Origin: Leptobrachium leishanense
Lineage: Eukaryota; Chordata; Amphibia; Anura; Megophryidae
Direction: 5' to 3'
Assembly: GCA_009667805.1 (NCBI GenBank)
Contig: CM019067.1
Location: 62,106,637 to 62,170,636, forward strand
Length of the DNA stretch: 64,000 nucleotides
Shown here: positions 24,121 through 35,477 of the stretch, in pieces
Position numbering within the stretch: position 1 is the stretch's first letter
Layout of the letters: each line of letters starts with the position of its first letter
Program-made: the position numbers and the translations under genes
Notes under the pieces: generated by a model
What the model saw: only the letters and a program-made list of their open reading frames with translations
The model's database searches: none
Told to the model about the DNA's origin: nothing

Positions 24121-24543
24121 TATTCTTCTTCCCTAAGCAAAGCTGTGAGGCGTGGGCGCTTTAGACTAGCTGAATTCTGTATTTGACCAGTACTCACACG
24201 ATGAAGTTCAGCAGATAGCTTCAACTCATCAAAAACTGACACGTAGAAAGATGAATCTAGTTGAAGAGTTTAATGATCAGACTGACAATCTTGTTAGTGT
24301 ACAGCTATGCAGGTAAAAAGACATTAGATTTGTCTAGCAGTTAGCACAGAATGGCTGCTATGTGACCAGGAAGTAACTAACAACAAGACACTGAGCAGAG
24401 GGGTGGAACTATCAGGATGCAGAAAGCTAAGGATGCCCAGCAGAGACAAAATAGCTATGAAATCAATAGCATGCAAGCAGCAAAGGCAGATTCAGTACAA
24501 AAAAGAAAAATATACAATAAATCTTAAATCATGGGGCATGACA
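24121..24543 (-). repeat. 5' LTR of the BEL/Pao element
   Basis: Partner of 16702-17124, same length. Right flank GCATT (24544-24548) is the target duplication. No clear tRNA-complementary primer site is readable just inside it. Confidence 0.85.
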
Positions 24544-25099
24544 GCATTATATGGATGGAGAATCATGGGAGTTGTAGTTCATGGACATCTGGGGAACCGG
24601 AGTTTGGACATCCCTGGTCTAGAGGGATTAGAGTTTAGGAAGACCAGGGGAGTTTTACTAGACGACAGGATCATTAGTGCCAGTGGTTTGGGAATGGTGG
24701 AGCTATAGCAGCGTCTTCAATAATGTGTGAGTGGGTGAGCAGAGGGATGAGTTGCATCAATGATGTGGTACACTAATCTGAAGAGATGGTTTTGAGGGAT
24801 TTCTTGAAGGTCTGAAGATTAGGGGAGAGTTTGATAGGGCGAGGCAGGTCATTCCACAGGACCGGAGCTGTTCTTGAACCACTACTTGAATTCTACTTTC
24901 AAGGACATACTTTCAATCATTTTATCATCCCGGCATTGAAAATTTTGAGTGCGGTACTCATTGCTGTGTAAAATAAAAGGCAAAGTCACGCAGTAAACGC
25001 AAGGTGCCAACGCGTGCAACTGTGCTTTAATCATGGCATGCTTCTCTTCATGGCCTAATCACAGAATGCTGGTTAATTTGCTCATGAAACGTTTCCCTA

Positions 25100-25283
25100 T
25101 AGCTTTGTCTCCCAAACCTGTCCTCAAGGCCTCCTAACAGGCCAGGTTTTAAGGATCACCTTGGAGAATATAGACTGAATCCTGCAATCACTGAGCAGCA
25201 AATCATGTCACCTGTGCTGTGCTTCACATATCTGCAAACCTGACCTGTTAGGGGAATCTGAGGAACAGGAATGGGAAACACTG
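25100..25283. mobile_element. hAT-like MITE, CAGTGTTTCCCA family, copy 1
   Basis: The segment shares aatcctgcaatca, gagcagcaaat and cacctgtgctgtgcttc with 27368-27549 and (in part) 58067-58206. It ends in gggaaacactg. The left end is degenerate. Confidence 0.6.
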
Positions 25284-25615
25284 CCCTGGAGGCTTAGCGG
25301 AGATTAGCTCTGAGATTTCAGCTACATTGTGTAAATTGGCGCCTACTCACTGCTTAGTAAATGGAGCCCAAAGTAAACAAAATAAATAAAAATCAACATT
25401 CCACATCACGCTTACTTTTTGTTATTCAACTGCAAACAAGACACAGTAAACATTTAAAAAATCAACTTAAAGATATTTGTACTATCTGCTGTTTCTTTAC
25501 TGAATATGTGTAAAAGTCAATACTGTTTATTGACTTGAAAATACTAGTGTCACAGAATCAAGTTGTCAGCATTTAATAGGTCAAAGGACTGGGAATCTGG
25601 TCACAGCTGAGCTGC

Positions 25616-25845
25616 TTAACCTTTCCGCCACGGGTCGTACTATGCTGTCCCCTCAGGGGGTGGGCCTTAATGCTGCAGGGCAGCATAGTACCCACTAGCG
25701 TCTCGGGATCCCTACTGTTCCACCCACCAGTTGGCATGCATCATTGGCTGCCGCAGGACATCTGCATAGGCGGGCCATACTAGTACGCCACGCCGGCATT
25801 AAAACACTCCTGCTGGACACAACCTGCCCGGTGGTAAAGGGTTAA
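25616..25845. mobile_element. Short TTAA-flanked piggyBac-like MITE
   Basis: TTAA at 25616-25619 and 25842-25845. The ends CCTTTCCGCCACGGG and ...CCCGGTGGTAAAGGG are inverted repeats. Interior GC-rich with the catactatgctg/gcagcatagtac inverted pair. Confidence 0.75.
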
Positions 25846-25849
25846 TAAT

Positions 25850-26326
25850 ATTATCCTCATTTATATAGCACAATCCATTTTCAAAATCTACAAAAATGCA
25901 ATAAATAATGGGGGGCTAAACTAACAAATTACAAAAGCCTTGTTTTAATCCCTGTGAAATCATTTGAAAAAAATGGACATCCAATCTGTTAGAAAAACAC
26001 CCAATGATATATTTTGGAATAAATCCCATAGTTTTTAGTGGTGACTTCTGTAGATAAATCATTCAACGCTAACAGATTGTAATCATTTGAAAATCCGTTT
26101 CCAAAGGAATTAAATCAAAGCCAATGTTAGGAACCAAAGTAAAGATGTGTAAAAATGGACGTATTCACAGAAGCTTACCAGCTAGAGACTCGAGGGGGAC
26201 ATTTTTCCATTACATGTATATCGGCAGAGCAAACTGATATACTATGTTGTTAATATTGTAGCATTGTTCTTGTGTTTGGTTTAGAGTCCCAGTCATTGGA
26301 TTCAATCCAGTTACAAGTAGACATCT
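25850..26326. other. Unassigned AT-rich stretch
   Basis: No coding motif, inverted ends or tandem repeat is recognised. It abuts the truncated end of the Tc1 element. Confidence 0.25.
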
Positions 26327-26938
26327 TCAGATTTTGTTTGTGGAGGGTGTTTTCTTCACCAGGGAAAGAATTCTTCGGTCATCCACCACAGTTGTTTTCC
26401 GTGGTCTCCTGGGTCTTTTGGTGTTGCTGAGCTCACCGGTGCATTCCTTCTTTTTGAGAATGTTCCAAACAGTTGTTTTGGCCGCACCTAATGTTCTTGC
26501 TATCTCTCTGATGGGGTTGTTTTGTTTCTTCAGCCTAATGATGGCTTGCTTCACTGATAGTGACAGCTCTTTGGATCTCATCTTGAGAGTTGACAGCAAC
26601 AGATTCCAAATGCAAATAGCACACTTGAAATGAACTCTGGGCCTTTTATCTGCACATTGTAATTGGGGTAATGAGGGAATATCACACACCTGGCCATGGA
26701 ACAGCTGAGAAGCCAATTGTCCCATTACCTTTGGTCCATTAACAAGTGGGAGGCACATCTGCAAACTGCTGTTAATCCTACACCATTCACCTGAGTTGGA
26801 TGTACATACCCTCAAATTAAAGCTGACAGTCTGCAGTTAAAGCACATTGTGTTTGTTTCATTCCAACTCCATTGTGGTGGTGTATAGAGAAAAGATGTTA
26901 GAATTGTGTCAATGTCACAATATTTCTGGACCTGACTG
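26327..26938 (-). mobile_element. Tc1/mariner element, 3' truncated
   Basis: The outer end CAGTCAGGTCCAGAAATATT (complement, 26938 inward) abuts TA at 26939-26940. A non-coding leader is followed by the transposase amino end starting MRSKELSLSVKQAI near 26579, with the paired-like helix-turn-helix (REIARTLGAAKTTVWNILKK) and the GRPR-like KRPRRPRKTT hook. The element stops after STNKI, so the catalytic DDE domain and the second terminal repeat are missing. Confidence 0.85.
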
Positions 26939-27179
26939 TATATATATTGATTTAAATTATCCCACCTCCTGGGGACCAACCTGGGAACCGATGATTTCAG
27001 CATCATCCTGTTTACAAACAGTCGCAGCAGTGAGTGTTCTGCAGCACCAATCCGTCATTCCATCTTTTTGTACACAGGCACTGCGTAACTTGCGTTCAAG
27101 CATGTTCCGCAAGACATGCAATTTGTAAAGCGTACACTATGCAAATTATCTATGCTATGCAAATTGCATTGAAAGCTCC

Positions 27180-27340
27180 AGGAACCTCTGCAGTTCAGAA
27201 GCCCAAGTCGAAGTGGAGGCACTGCCCAGCGCTGAGGGAGAAAAGGTGAGTATTTCCGCAAACCAAGACACAAATTAACAAAAATAATTGGGCAGATACT
27301 GTCAGCAGAGGTGCCCAATTATTTAAGGGGGAAAGTGGGG
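27180..27340. repeat. Dispersed repeat, copy A (pair with 45.5 kb)
   Basis: The order ggagaaaaggtgagtat, aaaataattgggcagat, ctgtcagcag and caattatttaaggg recurs at 45545-45660. Identity of the family is unknown. Confidence 0.5.
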
Positions 27341-27367
27341 GATACATTTTTCAAAGCTCCTTTAAGG

Positions 27368-27549
27368 CAGTGTTTCCCATCCCTGGTACTGAGGACCCTC
27401 TAAGATGCCAACGTTTAAGGATAACCTCTGGGAAATGCAGACTGAATCCTGCAATCAATGAGCAGCAAATGATATCACCTGTGCTGTGCTTCTCTTATTT
27501 GAAAACCTGGCCTGTCAGTGGGTCCTTAGGACAGAATTGGGAAGCACAG
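27368..27549. mobile_element. hAT-like MITE, CAGTGTTTCCCA family, copy 2
   Basis: CAGTGTTTCCCATCCCTGG at the left and ...ATTGGGAAGCACAG at the right are inverted. The flanks ctttaagg and ctttaagt match in 7 of 8 positions, consistent with hAT duplication. Confidence 0.7.
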
Positions 27550-27689
27550 CTTTAAGTGAAAAGCCCTGCTGGACTCAGGGCCTGATTCATAATTAGGCAG
27601 AATAGGCATGTGCCTACAGGTGCCTACCATAAGGGGGCGCTTTGCTCTGCAAAACAAAAGTGTATACATAAAATTAACAATCATTTAGA

Positions 27690-28450
27690 CCTCTTTATCT
27701 CTGAAGGCTAGAGGGACATATAAGGTATCAGTGAAAAGGCCAGAGTATGGATACCAAACATGACCAGGTTTATATAAAAACAAATAAAATAAAAATATAT
27801 TTTCTTTTTTTAACACAGCACTATTATTCACTTTACAATTATAAAGTGAACGATGACGCTGCACTAACTCATCCCCTTTTTCCACCGTGCCAGCAAGTGT
27901 GGAGGTGATGGCACAGTGCATTGTTTCATAGACAATTTTCAACTAAACCGCAGCACTGCAATGAGGAGAAACAGGTAGAATTTGGAACCCTGCAACTCTG
28001 ACTTTTACACTGCACAAGGTCAATTGAGGTGTCATTGTAAAGATCAAAATCTGGCCTTTCCATGTAATGTGTAAAAATAGAATATTGAAGAAGAAAACAA
28101 TAATTCAAAATGTACCTTTTTTTTTGCTTTAAGGCAGTGGCATTATATACTTTTACATATAAAGCAAACAATGACACTGTGCTAACTCACTTTCTCATTT
28201 CTCTTCCTGGGCGCAAATATGGAGGTGATTGCGCAATGAGTTATTATGCAATGGTTCATCTGAAACACAAGTACTGCTGCGAGGAGAGCAGGGGAACTTT
28301 AGACCGCTGTATCTCCATTCCATATCCCCAACAAGATCTAGTTAGGTGTCATTGGATAGGTCAGGGTCAGACCTTTCTAATGATACCAAACATGTCCGTG
28401 TAAAATGTAAAAGAAGAAAAAAAAAGAGAAGAAATAAAACCACACACCCC
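27690..28450. mobile_element. Remnants of piggyBac-like interior
   Basis: The phrases gataccaaacatgaccagg (27750) and gataccaaacatgtcc (28382), each followed by A-rich sequence, match the interior of the 17.6 kb element. The termini are lost or beyond recognition. Confidence 0.35.
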
Positions 28451-28594
28451 TCTTTTTTTATTCCAAAGCAAAGCAAGTTTTGATATCCTATTGAAAGATT
28501 GCTGAAAAATAAAGCAGCATCAAAAAATGAAGCGATAAAAAGGTCAGATCTTGAAAAAGACCCCTGGCCACGGTCGCATCTTGCCCATAATTTT

Positions 28595-28972
28595 GGTTAC
28601 TCCAGGCTGAAATTTTCAGATGAGCGTTTTGAAGAGCGGAAGGAACGTCCGTGAGAGTGGACGTTCCTTCCACTCAACGCCCGTCTGACGTCCGTCTGAC
28701 CACCTCGCTGAGTGCAGTTAGTGCGCACTGTGCTGCAAGGCTCGATCCTCCTATGGAGGATCGTGCTTTGCAGCTCCGTCAACGCGCGTCCTAGCACTTT
28801 GACGGAGAGGCCTGCTGCACGGACGCAGCACGGCCGCTGTTGCGCCTGCAATTCATGCGTGCGCAACAGCGTCTGGCTGGCTTTATCGCAGCGTCACATC
28901 GCTGCGACAGATGCCTGGAAGGCACGTCAGTACGGGCAAACCTAGTGCGCCCATCTGACACTGGCCTTAATC
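28595..28972. mobile_element. MITE, TCAGA(T/C)G..CGC..TTAA family
   Basis: The right end gcgcccatctgacactggcc-ttaa and the left end caggctg..cagatgagcg are inverted and related to 11670 and 41939. The interior carries perfect hairpins such as ggaacgtccgtgagagtgga followed by cgttcc. No coding function; the overlapping open frames are by-products. Confidence 0.5.
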
Positions 28973-29007
28973 AGTGCATGGCCAAAAGCATAGTATTATT
29001 ATCATTA

Positions 29008-29505
29008 TTATTGCCTAGCTTCTCCCCGCATCACCTCTTCCCATGATAGACTGCAGGATTTCTCCCACGCAGCCCCCATCCTCTGGAACGCTCTCCCTCG
29101 TATGGTCAAACTTTCCCCTTGTTTCTCTTCCTTCAAACGCTCCCTAAATACTTTCCTATTTAGCGAAGCCTACCACCCGACTCGCTCTCGCCTTGCAGCC
29201 CATTGCTCTCGCCTTGCAGCCCATTACTCTCACCTAGCAGTCCATCACTCTCACCTTGCACTCCATCACTCTCATCTTGCAGTCCATCACTCTCACCTTG
29301 CAGTCCATCACTCTCACCTTGCAGTCCTCTCCTCCTGTTTCCACCCCCAACCCATCTAGATTGTGAGTTCCCACGGGAATAGGGCCCTCATTTCCTCCTG
29401 TACTGGTTTATCAAATCTTGTTCAGTGTATTGTAACCCTGTCTGTATTCTGCCTATTGTACAGTGCTGCGGAATATGCTGCTGCTATTATAAATAAATAA
29501 TAATA
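29008..29505 (+). mobile_element. L2-like LINE 3' fragment with 21 bp tandem coding repeat
   Basis: It reads an ORF2 carboxy end: FSHAAPILWNALPRMVKLSP, then FKRSLNTFLF. Next come about seven copies of a 21 bp unit (HSHLAVH when translated) at 29205-29330. Then follow 3' untranslated sequence with tctagattgtgagttcccac, gtacagtgctgcggaatatg, and a simple ATAATAATA tail. It is 5' truncated. Confidence 0.7.
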
Positions 29506-29509
29506 ATAG

Positions 29510-31377
29510 TAATTTTCCATAGCTAGGGCTAGAAATTAGCGTTAGGTTACTATCTGTCCTTGTTTTAGGGGTAACCCAAGCCCTAATATTCTGCTTAATT
29601 TTAAGACCACAGATCCAACCCCTTTTTTTATGTGAATGTAGCAAGAATTTTGTTTTTATCTTTTTTGTTACCTTCAAAACAAGAACTAAAGAAGTATTTT
29701 TGGCACGTTACTTTTTTTGGGGGTGGATGTAAGGGTGCTCCAGCTTTCTGTGCCTACAGGCTTCAGAGATGTAAATCTGGCCCTGGATGGACTGCTAGAA
29801 GCAGCACGTATTGGTGCTGTATGTATGTATGTATGTATTGGTGTGTGTAAGAATAGAGAGGACAGTAAAAGCAATACACAGCAGAATGATTCACTTCACG
29901 GAACCTGGCTGGAATTTTTTTTCCGCATTAGGCTAAATGTTACCAGGAATGTGTCAGGACTGAATAAAAACTAGATTAATGAAGTAATGCCTCCTGTCCC
30001 CACCCTCCGTTTTATCTTACAATATCCCTATAAGCCCAGGTATGGTATATTCCATGCATAGGCCTGCACAGAGGGGGTGTCTGCTGGGTGAATCAGTACT
30101 GCTTGTCCACCTAATAGGCCTCCACCTACATATTTTTGATGTTTCTTATCTCCTTCATGATAAATGGGAAGAAAATTAACAGTTTGTAATCATTTACCAT
30201 TTCTAATCCATTAATGCTCCATGGCTGCACACACCCTATCGATTTGGGCAGCACATACCTGTGCTTTCAGGCTAGCATTTTTTAATGTGTTATGGTTCAT
30301 GATTCCTCTGCCTATGATCCTGATGCTGCCACATGTAGCACTGATAATCATTTGACGATCTTTAGATATTAAGGAGGTCATAATATTGCTTGATGTGCCT
30401 AGAGGGGTGTCAGCTATACCCTCCTGACGAGGCCTAACAAGGCCAAAACAATCGTCAGGGGTTGCTGCACCTCTCGTCCAGGGATGACGTCCTTGGCAGT
30501 CAGTACTGGCCACCCTCATTGGGTGAGATCAGGCTGATTTGCATATGGAACATTCATCCCTGTAATGGCACATACAAGCTAAAACCTTGTGAGACCTGAG
30601 CGGCCCCCACCGTAGAGCAGGTCACTAGTGCTGTTGCTCGTCCTCAGGATCCTCACACCCCCCTTTCTCTCATATAAGCAACCCACTGCTGCTTCGCCTT
30701 TGCTGACAGTCTGGCAGCACCTTTCCTGCAATGGCCGGATTGCACCAGCTCTCCTGCAGATCTCCCAATCTACGTCTCCTATATCACTTCATTCTTGGCT
30801 TGTACCCTCGCCCCCCCTTGGTTCGCCTGCACCTGACAAGCTGTAACAACTCCCTGCTCTATCAGTGCTTCCTGCTGTACTTTCTATAGGACACATTAAT
30901 TTGTAGGCATTGGACAAAAATGCGCAATTTCAAGGATCCTCATTATTCTTGCCTGAAGCCGGCATGTGAAGAATACCAGCTCTCAGATCCTGGTGTTTGC
31001 AAAATCACTTAACACTTAAAACTGAATAGTTTGAAGAAATCCCTTACTTACCTCTGGTCCAGCCACGTCCTCTTGCCCATAGGCAGAAAAGTGGAAACAA
31101 ATAGTTCTCAGTGTCCTTCTGTTGACACTGTATGACCCTTTCTTACACAAGTTCTCACAGGCCAGTGTAATTCCCCATGGGGTGCTATGAAGGTGACAGC
31201 ACAATGCACCCCTGCCAGTATCAGCGCCTCCCTTTTGTTACGTGTCAAACTGCTAGCAGCTTGCTCATAATAGAGCCAGCAATAGGAAACTGCTAATAAA
31301 TATATTTTTTAATTTTTTTACAGACACCTGAAATAAAACTTCAGTCCTGTAGAGAGTGACACATAAATGTATTACTT
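29510..31377. other. Unassigned stretch with a possible structured RNA motif
   Basis: No domain-bearing frame. At 30423-30463 CCTGACGA and TCGTCAGG enclose ggcctaacaaggcc (a nested hairpin), which recalls the catalytic core of a hammerhead ribozyme but departs from it at several core bases. Short (TATG)n at 29818-29838. Confidence 0.3.
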
Positions 31378-32058
31378 TTGTTTTCTTTGTCAGGCCACAG
31401 CAGTTTATTGTTGATCTTTGGTAACTGGAAATTTAATGATGCGTTTGCAGCCAATGTGTGCTGTTCTCAGCAATATTGTCAAGCACTTTACACGTTGAGT
31501 ATCCAGTGCCTGAAACCCTGGCAATTGCAAACATTTCGGATATCAGCGTTTGTTCACGGTTTTTGGATTCCAAAGACAGAGGTGAAGTTGGCAATGGCAA
31601 GGGACCTGCGTGGCACAACCTGCAGCAGCACCAGCGACAGACACACGGGGACATGCTGCACAGCACCAACGAGGGACCTGATGAGCAGTGCCAGCGCATT
31701 TCTTGCGGGTGCTGTGGAACAGTACCAGAAAGAATGCTGGAGTAAAGAGGGACCGGTCAGGAGCAGCAAGAAGGTAAATTTCCACAAAGTCCATAAGACA
31801 AGGAAAACGTATGGATTTCAGAATAGTGGATATAGCATGCCCGACCTGAATAACTGTATCTCAAGTGAAGAAATTAATTTGCAAAAGAAACCCCCTTTGA
31901 ATTTTTCATATGATGTTTGGTGTGTTCTCTTTTTGGTTTGTTGTATAATTGTCTTGAGGTGCACCCATACTGAATGTTTAGTAAAGGCTGAGTGCTGCCC
32001 TCTTTGTGTATTCTGTATGAAAAGGGCTGACACCCCTCGGGCAAGAACCCCTTCTTGA
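31378..32058 (+). other. 226-codon open frame, not recognised
   Basis: The frame has no recognisable domain. Its last third reads through a Penelope-like terminal repeat (from 31894), so at least that part is not a genuine protein. A cysteine-rich hydrophobic run (VLFLVCCIIVL) arises in that repeat. I do not consider it a gene without expression data. Confidence 0.15.
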
Positions 32059-32466
32059 CACCGGTGCTCCACCCACAGGTTCTATTTAACCTTGAACTGC
32101 AGCAAGCTCCAGTAAGGACTTGGTCCTCAGTAAATTAGTTATTCCCATGAGAGCAGTCATTAGGTTGGCATGATAAGAGCGGAGATAGGACCTGCCAAGG
32201 GTGAAATACGTTGGCGTTTGTTGGCAGGCTTAAGCAATTTATGGCCATTCATTGTGAACTAAATTTCCACCATTTTTCAACAGAGGTTAAAACCTTATGT
32301 AAAGTCTAGTATGGGTTAAGTACTGCTGTGATCCTGAAATGGGTAAGAATGGTTGCAAGCTTTTATAGGGTTAAATATAGTAAAATCTCTGCTTGAATGC
32401 ATTAAGTTGCTGTTCCTTTGAATTTTTCATATGATGTTTGGTGTGCTCTCTTTTTGGTGTGTTGTA
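31894..32466. mobile_element. Penelope-like terminal repeats / remnant
   Basis: ctttgaatttttcatatgat followed by gtttggtgtg and ctctttttgg is repeated directly at 31894 and 32415, 521 bp apart. Between them lies ggtgaaatacgttggcg, which resembles the gaaac-gcgt box common in non-coding ends of Penelope-like elements. No coding part remains. Assignment is inference. Confidence 0.35.
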
Positions 32467-32469
32467 TCA

Positions 32470-33750
32470 AAAGAGAAGCCCAAGCGTTTAAGCTGATCCA
32501 TTTCAAGCACTGTTTAAAATGCTCTCTGTGACATTTCATTGTCCATTTCCATTTGAATCGGGCAGCTTTCATGTGTCGCTTACATTTCCAAGCTATGTGT
32601 ATGTGGCAAGCGTAACGTACCTACTGTCTAGATTAATATGCTCACGACAAAACTGACTCACTGTGGCGGGAGATCAGATGTCACAACTCATCTAAAATGT
32701 ACACACTTGAATAGCAATCATTGCTGTCACCCGTGACTTTACCCTTTGCTTAAGTGCAAATTCTCAGTTGATATTTGTAGTAAAAATAAGTACAATGTAA
32801 GAGACACCATTTGAGGGTTTGGGATCATTTGTGTCTTTATGCAGAATCCTTTTAATATTTTTTATTATTATTATTTAATACAGGAGGTATGCTGCCATGA
32901 CATGTCATTCATTGCTAAAGGCAGAGGCAATGATGACGAGGAATCCTACCTATGGTTGTTTTGTTGGTTATAATTATCTTGGTGTAAAAGGAGTGAGCTG
33001 TCAGAGGTCAGATTTAGAGGTTTGGATGTTTTAATACAGTAATAACTAGAGGAAATAGAGCTTGACCTGTTCTTTGCGTTGGATGGACATTTCAGCAGCC
33101 ATCCTGCGTATAGTGTGACCTTTGCCATTCGTTGCTCGACTTTCTGTCCAGCAGAATTAGCAAAGATCGCAAAAATGAAGAATAACACGGAAGCCGTGGC
33201 ATGATCGCCGCTTTCAAAAGAGGCTTTCTGGTGAGGCCACATGAGATGCGTGAGGGCAGGTGGGGCGCTGTAATGACAAAAGCAGAATTAGACAGCTGCT
33301 GATATACCTGTTTGTCATCCAATCGCTCTTAGCCGGGTCATGTGTCAGAGTCAACAAAAGCACCAAGAAAAAAAAAAAAGCATTTGCTTTGAATTGTGAA
33401 AAGAAGAAAATGTAATTTGTCTCCATGACCTGTTACATATATATATATATATATATACACGCACAGAGGACAAGTCCTAAAATAAAATAAGTGTGGGAAC
33501 TCAACTAAAATTCCGCTCACAAGTAAGCATCTTTATCTCACTTCTACCTCACCTCTCCACATGCAATTTGATATTATTATGTATATAAAAGACATTATAT
33601 GAATTTCCTAAAACCCGGTACATATGTTTGTTTATGTCTGTTGGAATTTATGGAACTTTTATGATATTCATTATAATTCTATATATTTTGTTCTACATTA
33701 TGCTGCATAATGTGTGGGGCAAAAGGGAAAGCCTTTACCTCTGCAAACAT
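32470..33750. other. Unassigned stretch with simple repeats
   Basis: (TA)n at 33437-33458 and A/T-rich runs. Open frames on the minus strand at 32946-33520 overlap one another and show no family motif. Confidence 0.25.
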
Positions 33751-33751
33751 A

Positions 33752-33881
33752 GGGTTATATTACAAAGTTGGTGCTAACTTAACCAGAGCTGTTGCAAACT
33801 TAAAACCTCCATAGACTATAATGGCTCTGGGAAGTTTACAACAGCTCTCGTTAAGTTAGCACCAACTATGTAATATGGCCC
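33752..33881. mobile_element. Harbinger-like MITE, copy 1 (130 bp)
   Basis: Near-perfect palindrome: GGGTTATATTACAAAGTTGG..., with the complement ...accaactatgtaatatggccc. Flanks ATA/GTA agree only in TA. Same length as copy 2. Confidence 0.65.
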
Positions 33882-35347
33882 GTAGTTTGTGGAATGGAGT
33901 ACCTATGCGCTTCCATGCAGCAAGCCCTGCGCGATCTCGCTCCTGAGAGATTGTTCAGCGCCTCGGAGTGATCACATAGGGAGACTGGGAACTATTGCTT
34001 TCCAGTCTAACTGCTCCCGGGGACAAGAAGTGGTGGATTGGACCACCATTCTGAGAGGTGAGTATCTGATTTATTGGAGTTTTAGGGGGTGCTAAATGAT
34101 TTTGCAAAAGCAGAGTCGCTTTTAGGTGACACTAAACTTTAGGTTTGCGCTTCGGTGTGGTAATTAGGGTTAGCACTTTGTAATACCTTACTTATCCTAA
34201 CGCTATGTAGTGCTTACTCCCGGAGGAGCCGCTGAATAAACCTCGGGTTAGTCTCACCGCACTAGGAAATAACTATACACCAGCACTGTTGTGGATTTTT
34301 ATATATTATATTCTTTACTGATCCCAATAAAGCAGCATATATTACTCATATACGGTATTTGAATGACAAGAATTCGTAACGCGGGAAAAACACGCGGCAG
34401 TAAAAGAACGGTTAACCCCCTCAGTTCTGGAGTGTAAGTCCCGTGAATAATAGCTCAAAAAAATATTTATGTGTGTTGTCTCGGGTACCCGGGTACTGTG
34501 TTCAACTGGCCAGTGAATGAAACCAAACAATCTTCGACTAGTCACCGTTGGGGCCCTGTGAATTTAAACAATATTGCAGTGTGCATTTCTGTTTTGGAAC
34601 TGCGGCCTGGAGGCCTCTCACCAATCCGATGAACGAAACTGTCCAGCTCTCGATGCCTCAACCACAAGATCTTCTCCGCTATGTACTGGGACTCCGTGCT
34701 ACTGAATTTGCTCTCAGCTTGCCCAATCTCCGCAACTGGAACACCGATCCGCTGCCTGCACTCCCAATCGATCAGCGCAGCCTCCTATCACGGGGTCCTG
34801 CTGGAACTAGTTTTTTCCTCCAGACCTCTCAGCGCTGCGCAGGTAGGTCTCAACGTGATTACTGTCCTGATCTCCAGCACCCGTAAGACAGCGTCTGTAC
34901 TCTGGCCTGGTTGTGATCCCTGACAGCTCTAACGTGCGTCCTCCACCTTTCACTGCTCCGCTCACTCTGCTTCTGCCTTGCAAGAGGCTGCTGATCTCTT
35001 TCCTCTTCCTGTACCACCTCCTTCCTGTCCTCACGCAAAGGATGATGGTACAAGTAGTTCGGTTTTGTCCAGCATAGTCTAACAATGTCTCTGTCTCCCT
35101 CTGGTGGCAGCAATAGTTCAATGCACCAGAATACAGTGTTTTTAAAGCAGCGCTACAGCTAATTAATGATTCCGCTCCCCATGTTAAGTATAGGATGAGC
35201 AAAGTACAGTAAGCTTGCGGAAACTAGCCCAGTCATCGATGCGCCAACGGATTTTTCACGGGTTTAGCTTCAGTAAGGTAATATGGGGGCATGCGTTAAA
35301 GCCACTTATCCTACCGTTAACAGCAACTCCTTCAAATGCTACAGTTA
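33882..35347. other. Unassigned segment between two MITE copies
   Basis: The outer parts (34130-34210 and 35170-35340) share phrases such as tacttatccta and atgttaagtatagga with the palindromic MITE at 57.3-58.0 kb, so a decayed copy of that family may span this region. The centre (34360-35170) is unrecognised. Open frames there carry no domain. Confidence 0.3.
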
Positions 35348-35477
35348 GGACAGTATTACAAAGCTGGTGCTAACTTAACCAGAACTGTTGTAAACTTCCC
35401 AGAGCCATTATATCCTATGGTGTTGTTAAGTTTACAACAGCTCTGGTTAAGTTAGCACCAACTTTGTAATATGGCCC
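35348..35477. mobile_element. Harbinger-like MITE, copy 2 (130 bp)
   Basis: Palindrome beginning GGACAGTATTACAAAGCTGG and ending ...ccaactttgtaatatggccc, flanked by TTA at 35345-35347 and 35478-35480. A 3 bp TWA duplication is typical of PIF/Harbinger. Confidence 0.7.

Larger units (their letters stand above)
16702..24543 (-). mobile_element. BEL/Pao LTR retrotransposon carrying ribosomal protein L6 sequence
   Basis: Two 423 bp LTRs bound the element, with 5 bp duplications GCATT at 16697-16701 and 24544-24548. Read on the minus strand, the LTRs start TGTCATGCCCC. A hand count gives about 25 mismatches between them (~6%). A purine tract gacggggag precedes the 3' LTR (17125-17133). Order on the minus strand: gag with a DUF1759-type region, CCHC fingers, DUF1758-type protease, the L6 segment, and a DUF5641-type tail. 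Reverse transcriptase, RNase H and integrase are absent. A 1.3 kb insertion lies in gag and a 1.2 kb piggyBac-like element lies in the L6 part. Confidence 0.85.
16632..24616. mobile_element. hAT MITE, split by a BEL/Pao element
   Basis: The left end CAGGGATGTCCAAACTCC (16632) and right end ...GTTTGGACATCCCTG (24616) are inverted repeats. They are flanked by perfect 8 bp duplications GTCTAGAG at 16624-16631 and 24617-24624, the hAT signature. The MITE itself is ~145 bp; the rest of the span is the inserted retroelement. Confidence 0.85.
16490..24890 (-). mobile_element. L2-like LINE 3' fragment, split by nested insertions
   Basis: The minus strand reads an ORF2 carboxy end at 24890-24790 (APVLWNDLPRPIKLSP, then FKKSLKT), then 3' untranslated sequence. 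After the nested insertions, the tail tatagcgccaacagtttctg with a TAATAA-type simple repeat follows at 16489-16640. The insertion point of the hAT MITE is at GTCTAGAG. This is the oldest layer of the nest. Confidence 0.65.

Noticed and set aside
28597..29046. Overlapping frames on both strands near 28.6-29.0 kb
   Set aside because: They are palindromic MITE sequence.
30211..30519. Minus-strand 102-codon frame
   Set aside because: No domain, no splice or promoter context, spans the nested hairpin.
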